From: Candidatus Zixiibacteriota bacterium
GTDB lineage: Bacteria > Zixibacteria > MSB-5A5 > JAABVY01
Direction: 5' to 3'
NCBI GenBank assembly: GCA_011777135.1
Contig: JAABVY010000195.1
Location: 1,233 to 13,815 of the forward strand
Length of the DNA stretch: 12,583 bases
Made by a program: the position numbers and the translations under genes
Shown here: in pieces, positions 1-7,244 of the stretch
How the letters are laid out: each line of letters opens with the position of its first letter
Position numbering within the stretch: the stretch's first letter is position 1
The notes under the pieces: model-generated
The model's database searches: none
Seen by the model: the letters and a program-made list of their open reading frames with translations, nothing else
Told to the model about the DNA's origin: nothing

Positions 1-131
1 TCAAGCTCAGTCATTGATTCAGGCATGGTCATGTACTGATAAGTCCAGACATAACTTCTTCTATCTGCATAAAGCGATGAAGAGATTGCAAATATCAGGA
101 AAAATACTATATAAACCTTGATTCTATTCAT
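1..131 (-). CDS. Exported protein of unknown function, 5' part only
   Basis: The first 43 codons of a minus-strand gene are present and the rest lies beyond base 1. It begins ATG at 131, behind purine-rich GAGG/AAGG stretches that could bind the ribosome. Residues 1-22 form a typical signal peptide: Asn-Arg-Ile-Lys, then a hydrophobic run (VYIVFLIFAISSSLY), then Ala-Asp at a plausible signal peptidase I site. The start of the mature protein (RRSYVWTYQYMTMPESMTEL) resembles N-termini I associate with putative outer-membrane or surface proteins of FCB bacteria, but I cannot name the family with certainty. A good promoter lies about 57 bases upstream, so it is probably the first gene of its transcript. 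It diverges from the barrel gene at 430. Function is unassigned. Confidence 0.7.
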   Translation of the reverse strand, partial: MNRIKVYIVFFLIFAISSSLYADRRSYVWTYQYMTMPESMTEL

Positions 132-429
132 TTTATTCCTTTTATTCCTCAATTCAATCATTTAACACCCAATATTTTAACAGGACGATATTAGTATTGA
201 TTCCTTCAAAAGTCAACTGAAATTTTAAAAAGTGTGTCAAGTTTTCCTCAAAATATCCTTAGATTTGAAATTATTACGGGAATATTCCATGCAATTTATT
301 GTAAACTATATAGAAGCCCGCAGCTGCCAGAAGAAATATTTCCGTTACGATTGAGCACAGGCATGTTAGTTGCAGTAAGAATGCATAGAAGTAAAACATA
401 TAAAACCACCATAGGAAAAGGAGTCGAAA
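132..429. other. AT-rich divergent intergenic region
   Basis: This spacer separates the minus-strand gene at the left edge from the plus-strand barrel gene. Its left half holds the minus-strand promoter at 188-216. Its right half must hold the promoter for the gene at 430, but I see no convincing -35/-10 pair there; a TATATA at 307-312 is a possible -10 without a good -35. A perfect 10-bp palindrome, GGAATATTCC, sits at 279-288 and could be an operator. A reading frame at 234-500 overlaps the start of the real gene, has no ribosome binding site and reads unlike a protein, so I do not annotate it. Confidence 0.5.
188..216 (-). promoter_or_regulatory. Sigma70-type promoter of the leftmost gene
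   Basis: On the minus strand TTGACT (211-216) is separated by exactly 17 bases from TAATAT (188-193). That is five of six matches to the consensus -35 and four of six to the -10, with ideal spacing. Transcription would begin near 181 and give a 5' leader of about 50 bases before the ATG at 131. This is the best promoter in the window. It is a visual call, not an experimental one. Confidence 0.65.
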
Positions 430-1176
430 ATGACCGGGAGGCAAAAAATCACAATTGGGATCTGTCTCATATCGATCTTAACCCTGACAGGGTTATTTAA
501 TCAAACTCAAGCAGAAGACCGGGAAAATTACCTTGTGCGCGGATCATGGTCGATGCAATTCGGAATTGTTAAGGACTTCACGCTTAAAGCCTTTAATGGC
601 GGGCTGATTTCCGTAAAGAGACATCTTTCTCCCAGCACCGCCCTGAGGTTAGGACTGACTTTCAACGGCGATGTGGGAGATCAATCCAGTGAAAACCTGG
701 ATGAATACCAGCAATTTGGCGTTCAGAATCTTGTTGTACGCACAACCGACGGCAACACCAGTGGAATTTCATTGAGCCTGTCGACCCAGCTGATGGTCTA
801 CTCATCCATCGAAAAATCCATAAACCTCTATTTCGGCATCGGTCCGAATTTCAACTACAGCCGTGACAAAGAGGAATTCGATGTAGAGTATATCTATGAA
901 GATCTTCCTGAACGTGATGGCTTCCAGGACCGCCTTCTGCGCTCATGGTCAGTCGGGCTTTTGGGCTCATGGGGTGTGGAATGGTTCGCCACCAGGAAAA
1001 TAAGTTTCATAGCGGAATATGGCGCTCGTGCAGAATACAATTCTGTTTATCGCGAGAGAAGCTCGCTTGAATTCGTGGATGAAATCTCCAGGAGAGATCT
1101 ATTTACTGAGGATCGTCATGATTTCCGCTTCGTCACAGATGCAGTGAAATTCGGAATATCGCTCTATTTCAATTAA
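430..1176 (+). CDS. Putative outer-membrane beta-barrel protein
   Basis: The 248-residue product starts with a signal peptide: Arg/Lys at 4-6, hydrophobic core at about 8-22, and likely cleavage after Thr-Gln-Ala28. The ATG at 430 follows AAGGAG (418-423) by 6 bases. The mature part consists of alternating polar/hydrophobic stretches expected of transmembrane beta strands, such as YLVRGSWSMQFGIVKDFTLK, SLSLSTQLMVYSS, INLYFGIGPNFNYS and ISFIAEYGARAEY, separated by charged loops. It ends in FGISLYFN, a strand with aromatic residues near the C-terminus like the beta-signal recognised by the BAM complex. Size and layout suggest a small 8- to 10-stranded barrel of the OmpA/OprF-like or 'outer membrane beta-barrel' families. 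No peptidoglycan-binding domain follows. The role could be structural or pore-forming; I recognise no specific family. Its stop codon overlaps that of the opposing ytxJ gene. Confidence 0.75.
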   Translation: MTGRQKITIGICLISILTLTGLFNQTQAEDRENYLVRGSWSMQFGIVKDFTLKAFNGGLISVKRHLSPSTALRLGLTFNGDVGDQSSENLDEYQQFGVQNLVVRTTDGNTSGISLSLSTQLMVYSSIEKSINLYFGIGPNFNYSRDKEEFDVEYIYEDLPERDGFQDRLLRSWSVGLLGSWGVEWFATRKISFIAEYGARAEYNSVYRERSSLEFVDEISRRDLFTEDRHDFRFVTDAVKFGISLYFN

Positions 1177-1529
1177 GTTTCGCTTTCGCCAGGTTTCAAA
1201 ATCTTGAGAGCACCCATTATAGTCTCACGCGTGATGCCGTAATGGGTTGCGCTCCATATGGGTACGCCATTATTAACAAGAATTATCTGTGGCGATTGAT
1301 GCTCCACTCCCAGTTTTTGCGCAATATCGGTTGAAAGCGGCTTGTTTTCGCGCACCATAATGCGTCTGAACTGCAGATCCGGTTTTTCCTCGGAAAGTTC
1401 CTGCACTGCTCTCCAGGCGCCGCGTGAGATATTGCATGTGCTGGAATGCTTGTAAATATATACCGGGGCTTCCCTGCTATCCTGCAAGGCTTTATCAAAA
1501 TCAGCAATATTTTCAAGATCCTTCAGCAT
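1173..1529 (-). CDS. ytxJ: Bacilliredoxin of the YtxJ/BrxC family
   Basis: The 118-residue protein has a thioredoxin-like fold, judged from a beta strand APVYIYKHSS, the active-site segment STCNISRGAW with Cys32, and a cis-Pro-type SPQIILVNNG segment around Pro80. The family (DUF2847, YtxJ/BrxC) carries a TCPIS-like motif with one reactive Cys and is thought to reverse bacillithiol mixed disulphides on cytoplasmic proteins after oxidative stress. Here the motif is TCNIS, with Asn in the usual Pro position. There is no signal peptide. I chose ATG at 1529 because GGAGGAG (1532-1538) precedes it closely; an in-frame GTG at 1541 would add four residues but would place this Shine-Dalgarno inside the gene. 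By inference the host makes bacillithiol, as many FCB bacteria do; bshA/B/C are not in the window. The last bases overlap the barrel gene's stop. Confidence 0.85.
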   Translation of the reverse strand: MLKDLENIADFDKALQDSREAPVYIYKHSSTCNISRGAWRAVQELSEEKPDLQFRRIMVRENKPLSTDIAQKLGVEHQSPQIILVNNGVPIWSATHYGITRETIMGALKILKPGESET

Positions 1530-1581
1530 TGTCTCCTCCACCTCTGCATTAATCGGCCATTTTCAACCCGATTCTTAGAAT

Positions 1582-1610
1582 ATAATCAGATTTCGTCTGA
1601 AAAACATCAA
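1582..1610 (-). promoter_or_regulatory. Candidate ytxJ promoter with a dyad in its spacer
   Basis: On the minus strand TTGATG (1605-1610) lies 17 bases before GATTAT (1582-1587), which overlaps a second possible -10, TATATT (1579-1584). Within and next to the spacer is a dyad, TCAGA-N5-TCTGA (1586-1600), placed where a repressor or activator would sense or block polymerase. The promoter boxes are only fair matches. The dyad is short and could be chance in AT-rich DNA. Confidence 0.35.
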
Positions 1611-1800
1611 TATAGCAATAAATCTTCCCAAAATAGAGGTTTTTGCTCGTATTCAATATATAAAGCAGAAAAAACCCGACATGGATGTTAGTTTCGACCG
1701 GCTTTTGAATGGGACCTGAAAAATGCCAGATCGCTATTATCGTATCTTCTTAAATTGCTTAAAATTCTCCCTTAAACTCAATGGATTGTAGTGTTTTATA

Positions 1801-1828
1801 TTGCCAAAACCAGGATTTATATTATATT
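1801..1828 (+). promoter_or_regulatory. Candidate promoter of the C25 peptidase gene
   Basis: TTGCCA (1801-1806) is followed after 16 bases by TATATT (1823-1828). Transcription would start near 1835 and leave a long leader of about 125 bases. The surroundings are very AT-rich, so -10-like strings are frequent and other start points are possible, for example one using TTGAAG at 1882. No operator is evident. Confidence 0.3.
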
Positions 1829-1946
1829 AAACCCGTATACATATATAAGAATTGCTACATTTGGGACCGACATTTTTTTGTTTGAAGCAATACCCTGTGG
1901 TACCTGTGATAAGAATATTTAAAATAATCTCATCATAATAATCAAT

Positions 1947-1954
1947 AGGAAGGA
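1947..1954 (+). promoter_or_regulatory. Ribosome binding site of the C25 peptidase gene
   Basis: AGGAAGGA ends six bases before the ATG at 1961, which fixes the start of the large gene. The bases from 1948 to 1960 (GGAAGGATTTTCC) could fold into a 4-bp hairpin that would partly hide the site. Such a small stem is weak, so its importance is uncertain. Confidence 0.7.
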
Positions 1955-1960
1955 TTTTCC

Positions 1961-4900
1961 ATGCGCACGAAACTGCTATTGGCTGCTGTCGTGGTATTCC
2001 TGTCGGTAGGCATGCTTGCCGCAGAAACCATTGACCTGGGGGCGGCTGGTAAACAGCTCAATGTTGAGGTGCTGGAATCCAACAGTCAAAGGACCGTGGT
2101 CAAATTCGATATCGGCTCCTTTGAACAGGAGACAGTTAATATCAACGGAGAGTCCTATTATCAGTTAAGACTTGGGGACGAGTCGTTCCTTCTGAATGCC
2201 GCGGAACCGGATCTCCCTCGAGTCTGCCGCAGCATTATTATTCCCGATGATGCAAAGATGCAGGTCAACATCCTTGCCTCGGAATATACAGATTTCGAGA
2301 ATTATCCTGTGGTTCCGTCCAAGGGTAATCTTCTCAGAAATGTGAATCCCGATGATGTACCATACACATTCGGTGAGGCTTACTCCACCGATGCATTCTA
2401 TCCGGGAGAACTTGCCAGTATCCGCGATCCTTTTATCCTCAGGGATTTTCGCGGAACGACCATTGAACTTAATGCTTTCCAGTACAACCCGGTCACACAG
2501 AGACTGCGTGTATTCACCTCGGTCACGGTCGAGATTGCCAATGTCGGCCCGGGAGTTATCAATGTTCTGCAAAACGCTGACCGCACAAAAATTGTCGATG
2601 ACTTCAAGCAGATCTACTCCCGCCGTTTCATCAATTATGATTTCCAGACCGACAAGTACACCATGCTGACTGAAGCCGGTGATCTTTTGATCATCTGCTA
2701 TGATGCCTTCATGACGGATATGCAGCCCTTCGTGGACTGGAAAATGCAGAAGGGTATCAAGACCACCATGGTCGGTACCTCCACTGCCGGCACTACAAGT
2801 TCGGCTATCAAAAGCTATATTCAGACTTTTTACGACGCCGACAGCACCGATTTGGCCTTCGTGCTGCTGGTTGGTGATGCCGCCCAGGTGCCGAGTATGT
2901 ATGCCTCCGGCGGATCATCAGACCCCAGCTATGGAAAGGTCGTGGGAACAGATAATAACCCTGACATTATGATCGGAAGATTTTCAGCCGAAACCGTGGC
3001 CCAGGTTCAAAATCAGGTTACCAAGGCTGTTGAATACGAACAGAATCCTTTCGGTTCTGACTGGTTCCATAAGGCCACCGGTATAGCTTCCAGCCAGGGC
3101 GCCGGCATCGGCCACAACGGCGAGGCCGATTATGTTCACATGGGCTACATTCGTGATGATCTGCTGGCCAATAACTATACCCTGGTGGATGAGATTTATG
3201 ATCCCACTGCTACCGATGTCATGGTCACTAATGCGTTGAACAACGGACGTTCCTATGTCAACTACGTCGGCCATGGAAGCACAACTGCATGGAGCACCAC
3301 CGGTTTCAATAACACTGATGTCAATAACCTGACCAACGACAACATGCTGCCGTTTATCATAAGCGTGGCCTGTGTCAACGGTCAGTTTGACGGCTATACC
3401 TGCTTCGCAGAAGCCTGGGCTCGCGCCACCAACGGTACCGAACCAACCGGCGCTGTGGCCAGCTATATGTCCTCCATCAACCAGTCCTGGGCGCCGCCTA
3501 TGTGGTGTCAGGATGAGATCTGTGATCTCTTGATGGCCGAAACACGTACAACTTTCGGCTCACTCTGCTTTAACGGATCAGCCTATATGATCGAGCAATC
3601 AGGCGCTGTCGATATGTCCGACACCTGGATTATCTTCGGCGATCCCTCAATGCAGTGCCGGACCGACAATCCAGCGGCCATGACCGTCAACTACAATCCT
3701 GCCTGTTTCTTCAATGTTCCCACTTACGATGTTGAAGTGGTGGGTGTTGAAGGCGCTCTCTGCGCGCTTTATGCCGATGGCGTTCTCTACGGTTCGGCAT
3801 ACACGGGCTCCGATGGTATGGCTACAATCAACCTGGACCAGTTCCTGCCGATCGGCAGCGATGTTACTCTGACAGTGACGGCCTATAATAAATCGACCTT
3901 CACCGCGCAGATTACCCCCGCCTCCGATCTGGCCATTGTGCATACAGCTTTGCAGAATACCAAGGATACCCTGAATGATTATCAGGTTAACTGCACAGTC
4001 TATTCCAGCGATACAATCACTCAGAACGACGTCATCCTGCACTACGACGTTGGTGCCGGGTATGTCGATGAAGTTATGTCGCAGGTCAAGATCATCACCG
4101 AAGATTATCAGGCCTACATACCGACCCAGGCGGCTGGTACCTCGATAAGCTACTTCATCACAGCCAGCAACCAGGGAGGATTTTATGATACCACGGATGT
4201 CTTCACATTCGAGGTTATCGATTACCAGATGATCCTCGAACCTGATGAGGCTGGCGTGACCGCTCCGGTCGATGACACAGTCTGGTATGATATGCGGGTC
4301 ACCAATGATGGTGTGCTGGCTGATGATTATACCCTGGCTGTCACGGGAGACGAGTGGCCGACGGAAATCAGGGACGTCACCGGAACCACTGTGATATCTT
4401 CATCCGGGACTCTCCTGGGTGATGAGTATCTCGATTTCAAGGTCAGGGTCATCGTACCAGCTACACTGGAAGGCGAGATTGATGAAATCCAGCTCACTGC
4501 GACCTCTACCGGTGATCCGACCCTGTTCGAGACCTCGACCATAACCACAACCTCAGCAGGTATGCCCTGGCCGATACCGTTCTCGGATAATTTTGTCACA
4601 ACTACATTCGACATGACTAAATGGGAATCGGTGGCAGAGGCTGAAATCAACTCACTCGGTATCGATGAGCCCAGCGCGCCCTATAGCGTCGATTTAAACG
4701 GCCAGTCGATCGGCGGAGATGCGATCGAAACCGAGAAAATCAATCTTAAAGATGAATCCAATGTAATTGTAAAATATTATTACCAGCAGACAGGCGGCGG
4801 CGAGTCTCCCGATGCGGGTGATGATCTGATTATAGAATATCTTGATAACACAGATACCTGGCAGGAACTCAACCGCCATCTTGGCTCCGATCCGGACATG

Positions 4901-7144
4901 ACTGAATTCGTTGAAGTTGAACTTGCTCTTCCCGCCGGCGCCATGCACGCTGAGTTCCGCCTGAAGATCAGATGTACCGCTACCTCCGGCAATTATGACG
5001 ACTGGTTCGTGGACGATCTGTATATCGGGCATCCTTCCGATTATGATGTCCGCATTATTCCGTCCATGCAGAGCCAATACGGCCCCGCCGATGACAGCGC
5101 GGCTTACACCCTTACGATAATCAACAAAGGTTTCCTGGATGACAACTTCGACCTTACCTATGACGGCGATTGGAATGTTGCTTTCTTTGACGAAGCTTTG
5201 AGCGGCGAAATCAACGCAACCGGAATAGTCCCGGGCGGAGATTCGATCGACGTGGTTGTGAAAGTGGAAGTTCCCGCGGGAACACCGCTGCATACAGTAA
5301 ACAGCTCGACCATCTGGGCCACTTCTCAGGGAGATGCCAATATGAAGGCTTATGCTCTGGTAGAGACTATTTCGGCCGGATTCCCGGCAGAGATACCGTG
5401 GTATGAGACCTTCCCGGATGATACCCTGTATACCCAGCACTGGTTTACATTCGAAGGAGCCGAGGTTACCTCGGAAGCTCCGGGCACGCCATCTCTGCCG
5501 TACAGCTTCAATCTGGACGGCGGCATTGACACTGTGGAAACCCAGTTGATCAACCTTTCCGGACAGTCCGGAGTGCTGCTCTCATACTATTATGAGATGG
5601 GCGGCACATATGATCCGCCGGAATATGGTGACAACCTCTGGATCGAATACCTTAATAATGCTGGTACCTGGATGGCCCTGCACTCCCACGAAGGCGGCGG
5701 AGAAGCCATGCAGGAATTCGAATATGTCAGCCTCGAGCTACCGCCAGATGCTCATCATTCTGGCCTGCAGATCAGGTTCCGCAGCTTTGGCTCAAACGTC
5801 GGTGAAGATAACTGGTATGTCGACAATATCAGGGTAGATTACCCGCCTTCAATGGCTGTCTCAGGCGATGGCATGACCGAAACCCTGATTCAGGGCGACT
5901 CGGCCATGCATGAAATGGTAATCGAGAACTCCGGTCAGGGTGGCCTGATCTATCAGATAGACCTGGTTCCGCATCTGCGAGACAATTTTGTCTTCGCCAA
6001 GCCCGCCGAGGGCGAGGCTGAACCGGCCAGTCATGATTATCCGGATGTGGTCTATGAAGACGTACCCAAGGGTGAAGACATCCAGTTCACAGGCTATCCG
6101 GTTACGCGCGGCATGGGCGGTCCGGACAATTTCGGCTACTACTGGGTCGATTCCGATGATCCCAATGGTCCGGCTTTCGAATGGGTCGATATCTCCGGCA
6201 CCGGAACCGATTATGTCGGCGACCTGGCGGACGACAATTATATTGGGCCGTTCTCAATCGGTTTCGACTTCGTCTATTACGGCGTTACCTATAACGAGGT
6301 CTATATCGGTTCCAACGGTATTGTCGGTTTTGCGGCAACCTCCATGGAGGCCCGTACACCACGACCGATACCGACCGCTACAGTTCCGAATGCAATCCTG
6401 GCCTTGCTCTGGGATGACCTCAATCCCACCGATTCCGACAATCCGGGAGCACATCTCTATGTCGGGCAGACGGGCGATATGTTTGTGATCCAGTTCGTGG
6501 ATTATCCCGAATATCGGGCCGATCCGGGCGATGTCTTCACGGCCGAGATCATTCTCTATAATGATGGACGCATCCGCTACCAGTACAAGTCGATTGCCTC
6601 CGGCTTCGATGCGCTGGGTTGCGCGGTAGGGATAGAGAATCAGTACGGAGATGACGGCCTTGAAGTGGCTTATCTCACCGACTACCTGAAAGACAGTCTG
6701 GCAATCGAATTCTTCAAGCCATACGACTGGATGGTGCTGAACAAGCTGGAAGGCGAGGTTGCCCCGGGCGAATCTGATACTCTCGAATGCCTGTTCAGAA
6801 CTACATTGGATCTGGAACCCGGCACCTACACGGCTGATATGGTCATAAATAACAATGATCCGGTCAACGATCCCATGACCATTCCAATGGAATTGATCGT
6901 ACTCGAGAATATACCGTATATATGCGGTGATGCTGACGGAAGTGAATCGGTCAATGTTAGTGACGCAGTAATGATAATCAATTATGTATTCGTATCCGGA
7001 AGCGCGCCCGACCCGATAGAGGCAGCGGATACGAATTGTGACGGCTCTGTGAACGTCTCGGATGCAGTCGCAATCATTAATTACGTCTTCGTCGGCGGGA
7101 ATGCTCCTTGCGATACAAATGGCGACGGAGAACCGGATTGTTAA
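1961..7144 (+). CDS. Secreted gingipain-type (C25) cysteine peptidase with C-terminal dockerin
   Basis: A 1727-residue exported multidomain protease. Residues 1-21 are a signal peptide (likely cleavage after MLAA). Residues about 25-230 match the C25 propeptide in position and style. The catalytic domain spans about 240-570: NYVGHGST gives His438 and SVACVNGQ gives Cys471, a 33-residue spacing equal to the His211/Cys244 dyad of gingipain RgpB. An Ig-like domain (about 570-650), as in gingipains, and another beta domain (about 655-752) follow. Two copies of an Ig-like plus MAM/jelly-roll-like unit come next (755-1023 and 1028-1293). Then come half of an Ig/BACON-like domain (about 1296-1337), a NIDO-like beta domain (about 1390-1585), the other half (about 1588-1649), and a type I dockerin (1655-1712) with two calcium loops (Asp1657-Asp1668, Asp1690-Asp1701). 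The Asp-rich tail ends in Cys. It probably degrades extracellular protein. Bond specificity cannot be read from the sequence. No type IX sorting domain, LPXTG or transmembrane anchor is visible. Confidence 0.9.
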   Translation: MRTKLLLAAVVVFLSVGMLAAETIDLGAAGKQLNVEVLESNSQRTVVKFDIGSFEQETVNINGESYYQLRLGDESFLLNAAEPDLPRVCRSIIIPDDAKMQVNILASEYTDFENYPVVPSKGNLLRNVNPDDVPYTFGEAYSTDAFYPGELASIRDPFILRDFRGTTIELNAFQYNPVTQRLRVFTSVTVEIANVGPGVINVLQNADRTKIVDDFKQIYSRRFINYDFQTDKYTMLTEAGDLLIICYDAFMTDMQPFVDWKMQKGIKTTMVGTSTAGTTSSAIKSYIQTFYDADSTDLAFVLLVGDAAQVPSMYASGGSSDPSYGKVVGTDNNPDIMIGRFSAETVAQVQNQVTKAVEYEQNPFGSDWFHKATGIASSQGAGIGHNGEADYVHMGYIRDDLLANNYTLVDEIYDPTATDVMVTNALNNGRSYVNYVGHGSTTAWSTTGFNNTDVNNLTNDNMLPFIISVACVNGQFDGYTCFAEAWARATNGTEPTGAVASYMSSINQSWAPPMWCQDEICDLLMAETRTTFGSLCFNGSAYMIEQSGAVDMSDTWIIFGDPSMQCRTDNPAAMTVNYNPACFFNVPTYDVEVVGVEGALCALYADGVLYGSAYTGSDGMATINLDQFLPIGSDVTLTVTAYNKSTFTAQITPASDLAIVHTALQNTKDTLNDYQVNCTVYSSDTITQNDVILHYDVGAGYVDEVMSQVKIITEDYQAYIPTQAAGTSISYFITASNQGGFYDTTDVFTFEVIDYQMILEPDEAGVTAPVDDTVWYDMRVTNDGVLADDYTLAVTGDEWPTEIRDVTGTTVISSSGTLLGDEYLDFKVRVIVPATLEGEIDEIQLTATSTGDPTLFETSTITTTSAGMPWPIPFSDNFVTTTFDMTKWESVAEAEINSLGIDEPSAPYSVDLNGQSIGGDAIETEKINLKDESNVIVKYYYQQTGGGESPDAGDDLIIEYLDNTDTWQELNRHLGSDPDMTEFVEVELALPAGAMHAEFRLKIRCTATSGNYDDWFVDDLYIGHPSDYDVRIIPSMQSQYGPADDSAAYTLTIINKGFLDDNFDLTYDGDWNVAFFDEALSGEINATGIVPGGDSIDVVVKVEVPAGTPLHTVNSSTIWATSQGDANMKAYALVETISAGFPAEIPWYETFPDDTLYTQHWFTFEGAEVTSEAPGTPSLPYSFNLDGGIDTVETQLINLSGQSGVLLSYYYEMGGTYDPPEYGDNLWIEYLNNAGTWMALHSHEGGGEAMQEFEYVSLELPPDAHHSGLQIRFRSFGSNVGEDNWYVDNIRVDYPPSMAVSGDGMTETLIQGDSAMHEMVIENSGQGGLIYQIDLVPHLRDNFVFAKPAEGEAEPASHDYPDVVYEDVPKGEDIQFTGYPVTRGMGGPDNFGYYWVDSDDPNGPAFEWVDISGTGTDYVGDLADDNYIGPFSIGFDFVYYGVTYNEVYIGSNGIVGFAATSMEARTPRPIPTATVPNAILALLWDDLNPTDSDNPGAHLYVGQTGDMFVIQFVDYPEYRADPGDVFTAEIILYNDGRIRYQYKSIASGFDALGCAVGIENQYGDDGLEVAYLTDYLKDSLAIEFFKPYDWMVLNKLEGEVAPGESDTLECLFRTTLDLEPGTYTADMVINNNDPVNDPMTIPMELIVLENIPYICGDADGSESVNVSDAVMIINYVFVSGSAPDPIEAADTNCDGSVNVSDAVAIINYVFVGGNAPCDTNGDGEPDC
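6917..7141 (+). other. Dockerin type I module and Cys/Asp-rich tail (part of the C25 peptidase)
   Basis: Two EF-hand-like duplicated segments share the core VNVSDAV-x-IINYVF. Calcium-ligand positions 1, 3, 5 and 12 hold D/D/S/D in the first loop and D/N/D/D in the second. The pair is 33 residues apart, and the tail adds a DTNGDGEPDC segment that could bind a third calcium ion. In cellulosomes such modules bind cohesins. In non-cellulosomal bacteria they are common on secreted enzymes, and the partner is often unknown. No cohesin gene is in this window. The recognition positions 10-11 are Val-Ser in both loops, so the module looks symmetric. Confidence 0.85.
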
Positions 7145-7164
7145 GAATATAACAATCTCTATAG

Positions 7165-7196
7165 AAAAACCGTCCGGCTCAGGCTGGACGGTTTTT
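7165..7196 (+). terminator. Rho-independent terminator after the C25 peptidase gene
   Basis: CCGTCCGGC (7170-7178) pairs with GCTGGACGG (7183-7191) around the loop TCAG, with one G-U pair. The stem is flanked by five A on the left and seven T on the right. It begins about 20 bases after the stop at 7144. The A-run means it could also act on the opposite strand. Confidence 0.9.
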
Positions 7197-7212
7197 TTAT
7201 TTTATAATGCAA

Positions 7213-7244
7213 AAAAATAGTCCGGCCGCTGCCGGACTATTTTT
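7213..7244. terminator. Bidirectional terminator between convergent transcription units
   Basis: A 14-bp perfect stem (7213-7226 with 7231-7244) around the loop CGCT has GC-rich inner pairs and A/T outer pairs, so each strand ends in a T-run. On the minus strand it starts right at the stop codon (TAA, 7243-7245) of the 31-codon gene and would end the mltD-to-ribosomal-protein transcript. On the plus strand it backs up the terminator at 7165-7196. Confidence 0.9.

Larger units (their letters stand above)
1530..1960. other. AT-rich intergenic region between ytxJ and the C25 peptidase gene
   Basis: These 431 bases carry no credible gene: frames that cross them are short and lack ribosome binding sites. 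The left end holds the candidate ytxJ promoter and dyad. The right end holds the candidate peptidase promoter (1801-1828), a stretch with GTATAC and TATATATAA (about 1835-1848), and the leader with the Shine-Dalgarno AGGAAGGA. I see no hairpin followed by a T-run here. Confidence 0.5.

Noticed and set aside
234..500. An 88-codon plus-strand frame upstream of the barrel gene
   Set aside because: It overlaps the signal peptide of the real gene in another frame, has no Shine-Dalgarno and shows no recognisable pattern.
1446..1691. An 81-codon plus-strand frame across the ytxJ start
   Set aside because: It lies antisense to ytxJ and runs into the AT-rich spacer; no ribosome binding site and no protein-like pattern.
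4694..5440. A 248-codon minus-strand frame inside the peptidase gene
   Set aside because: It is antisense to well-defined domains of the C25 protein. Long antisense frames are expected opposite biased coding sequence, and its product resembles nothing known.
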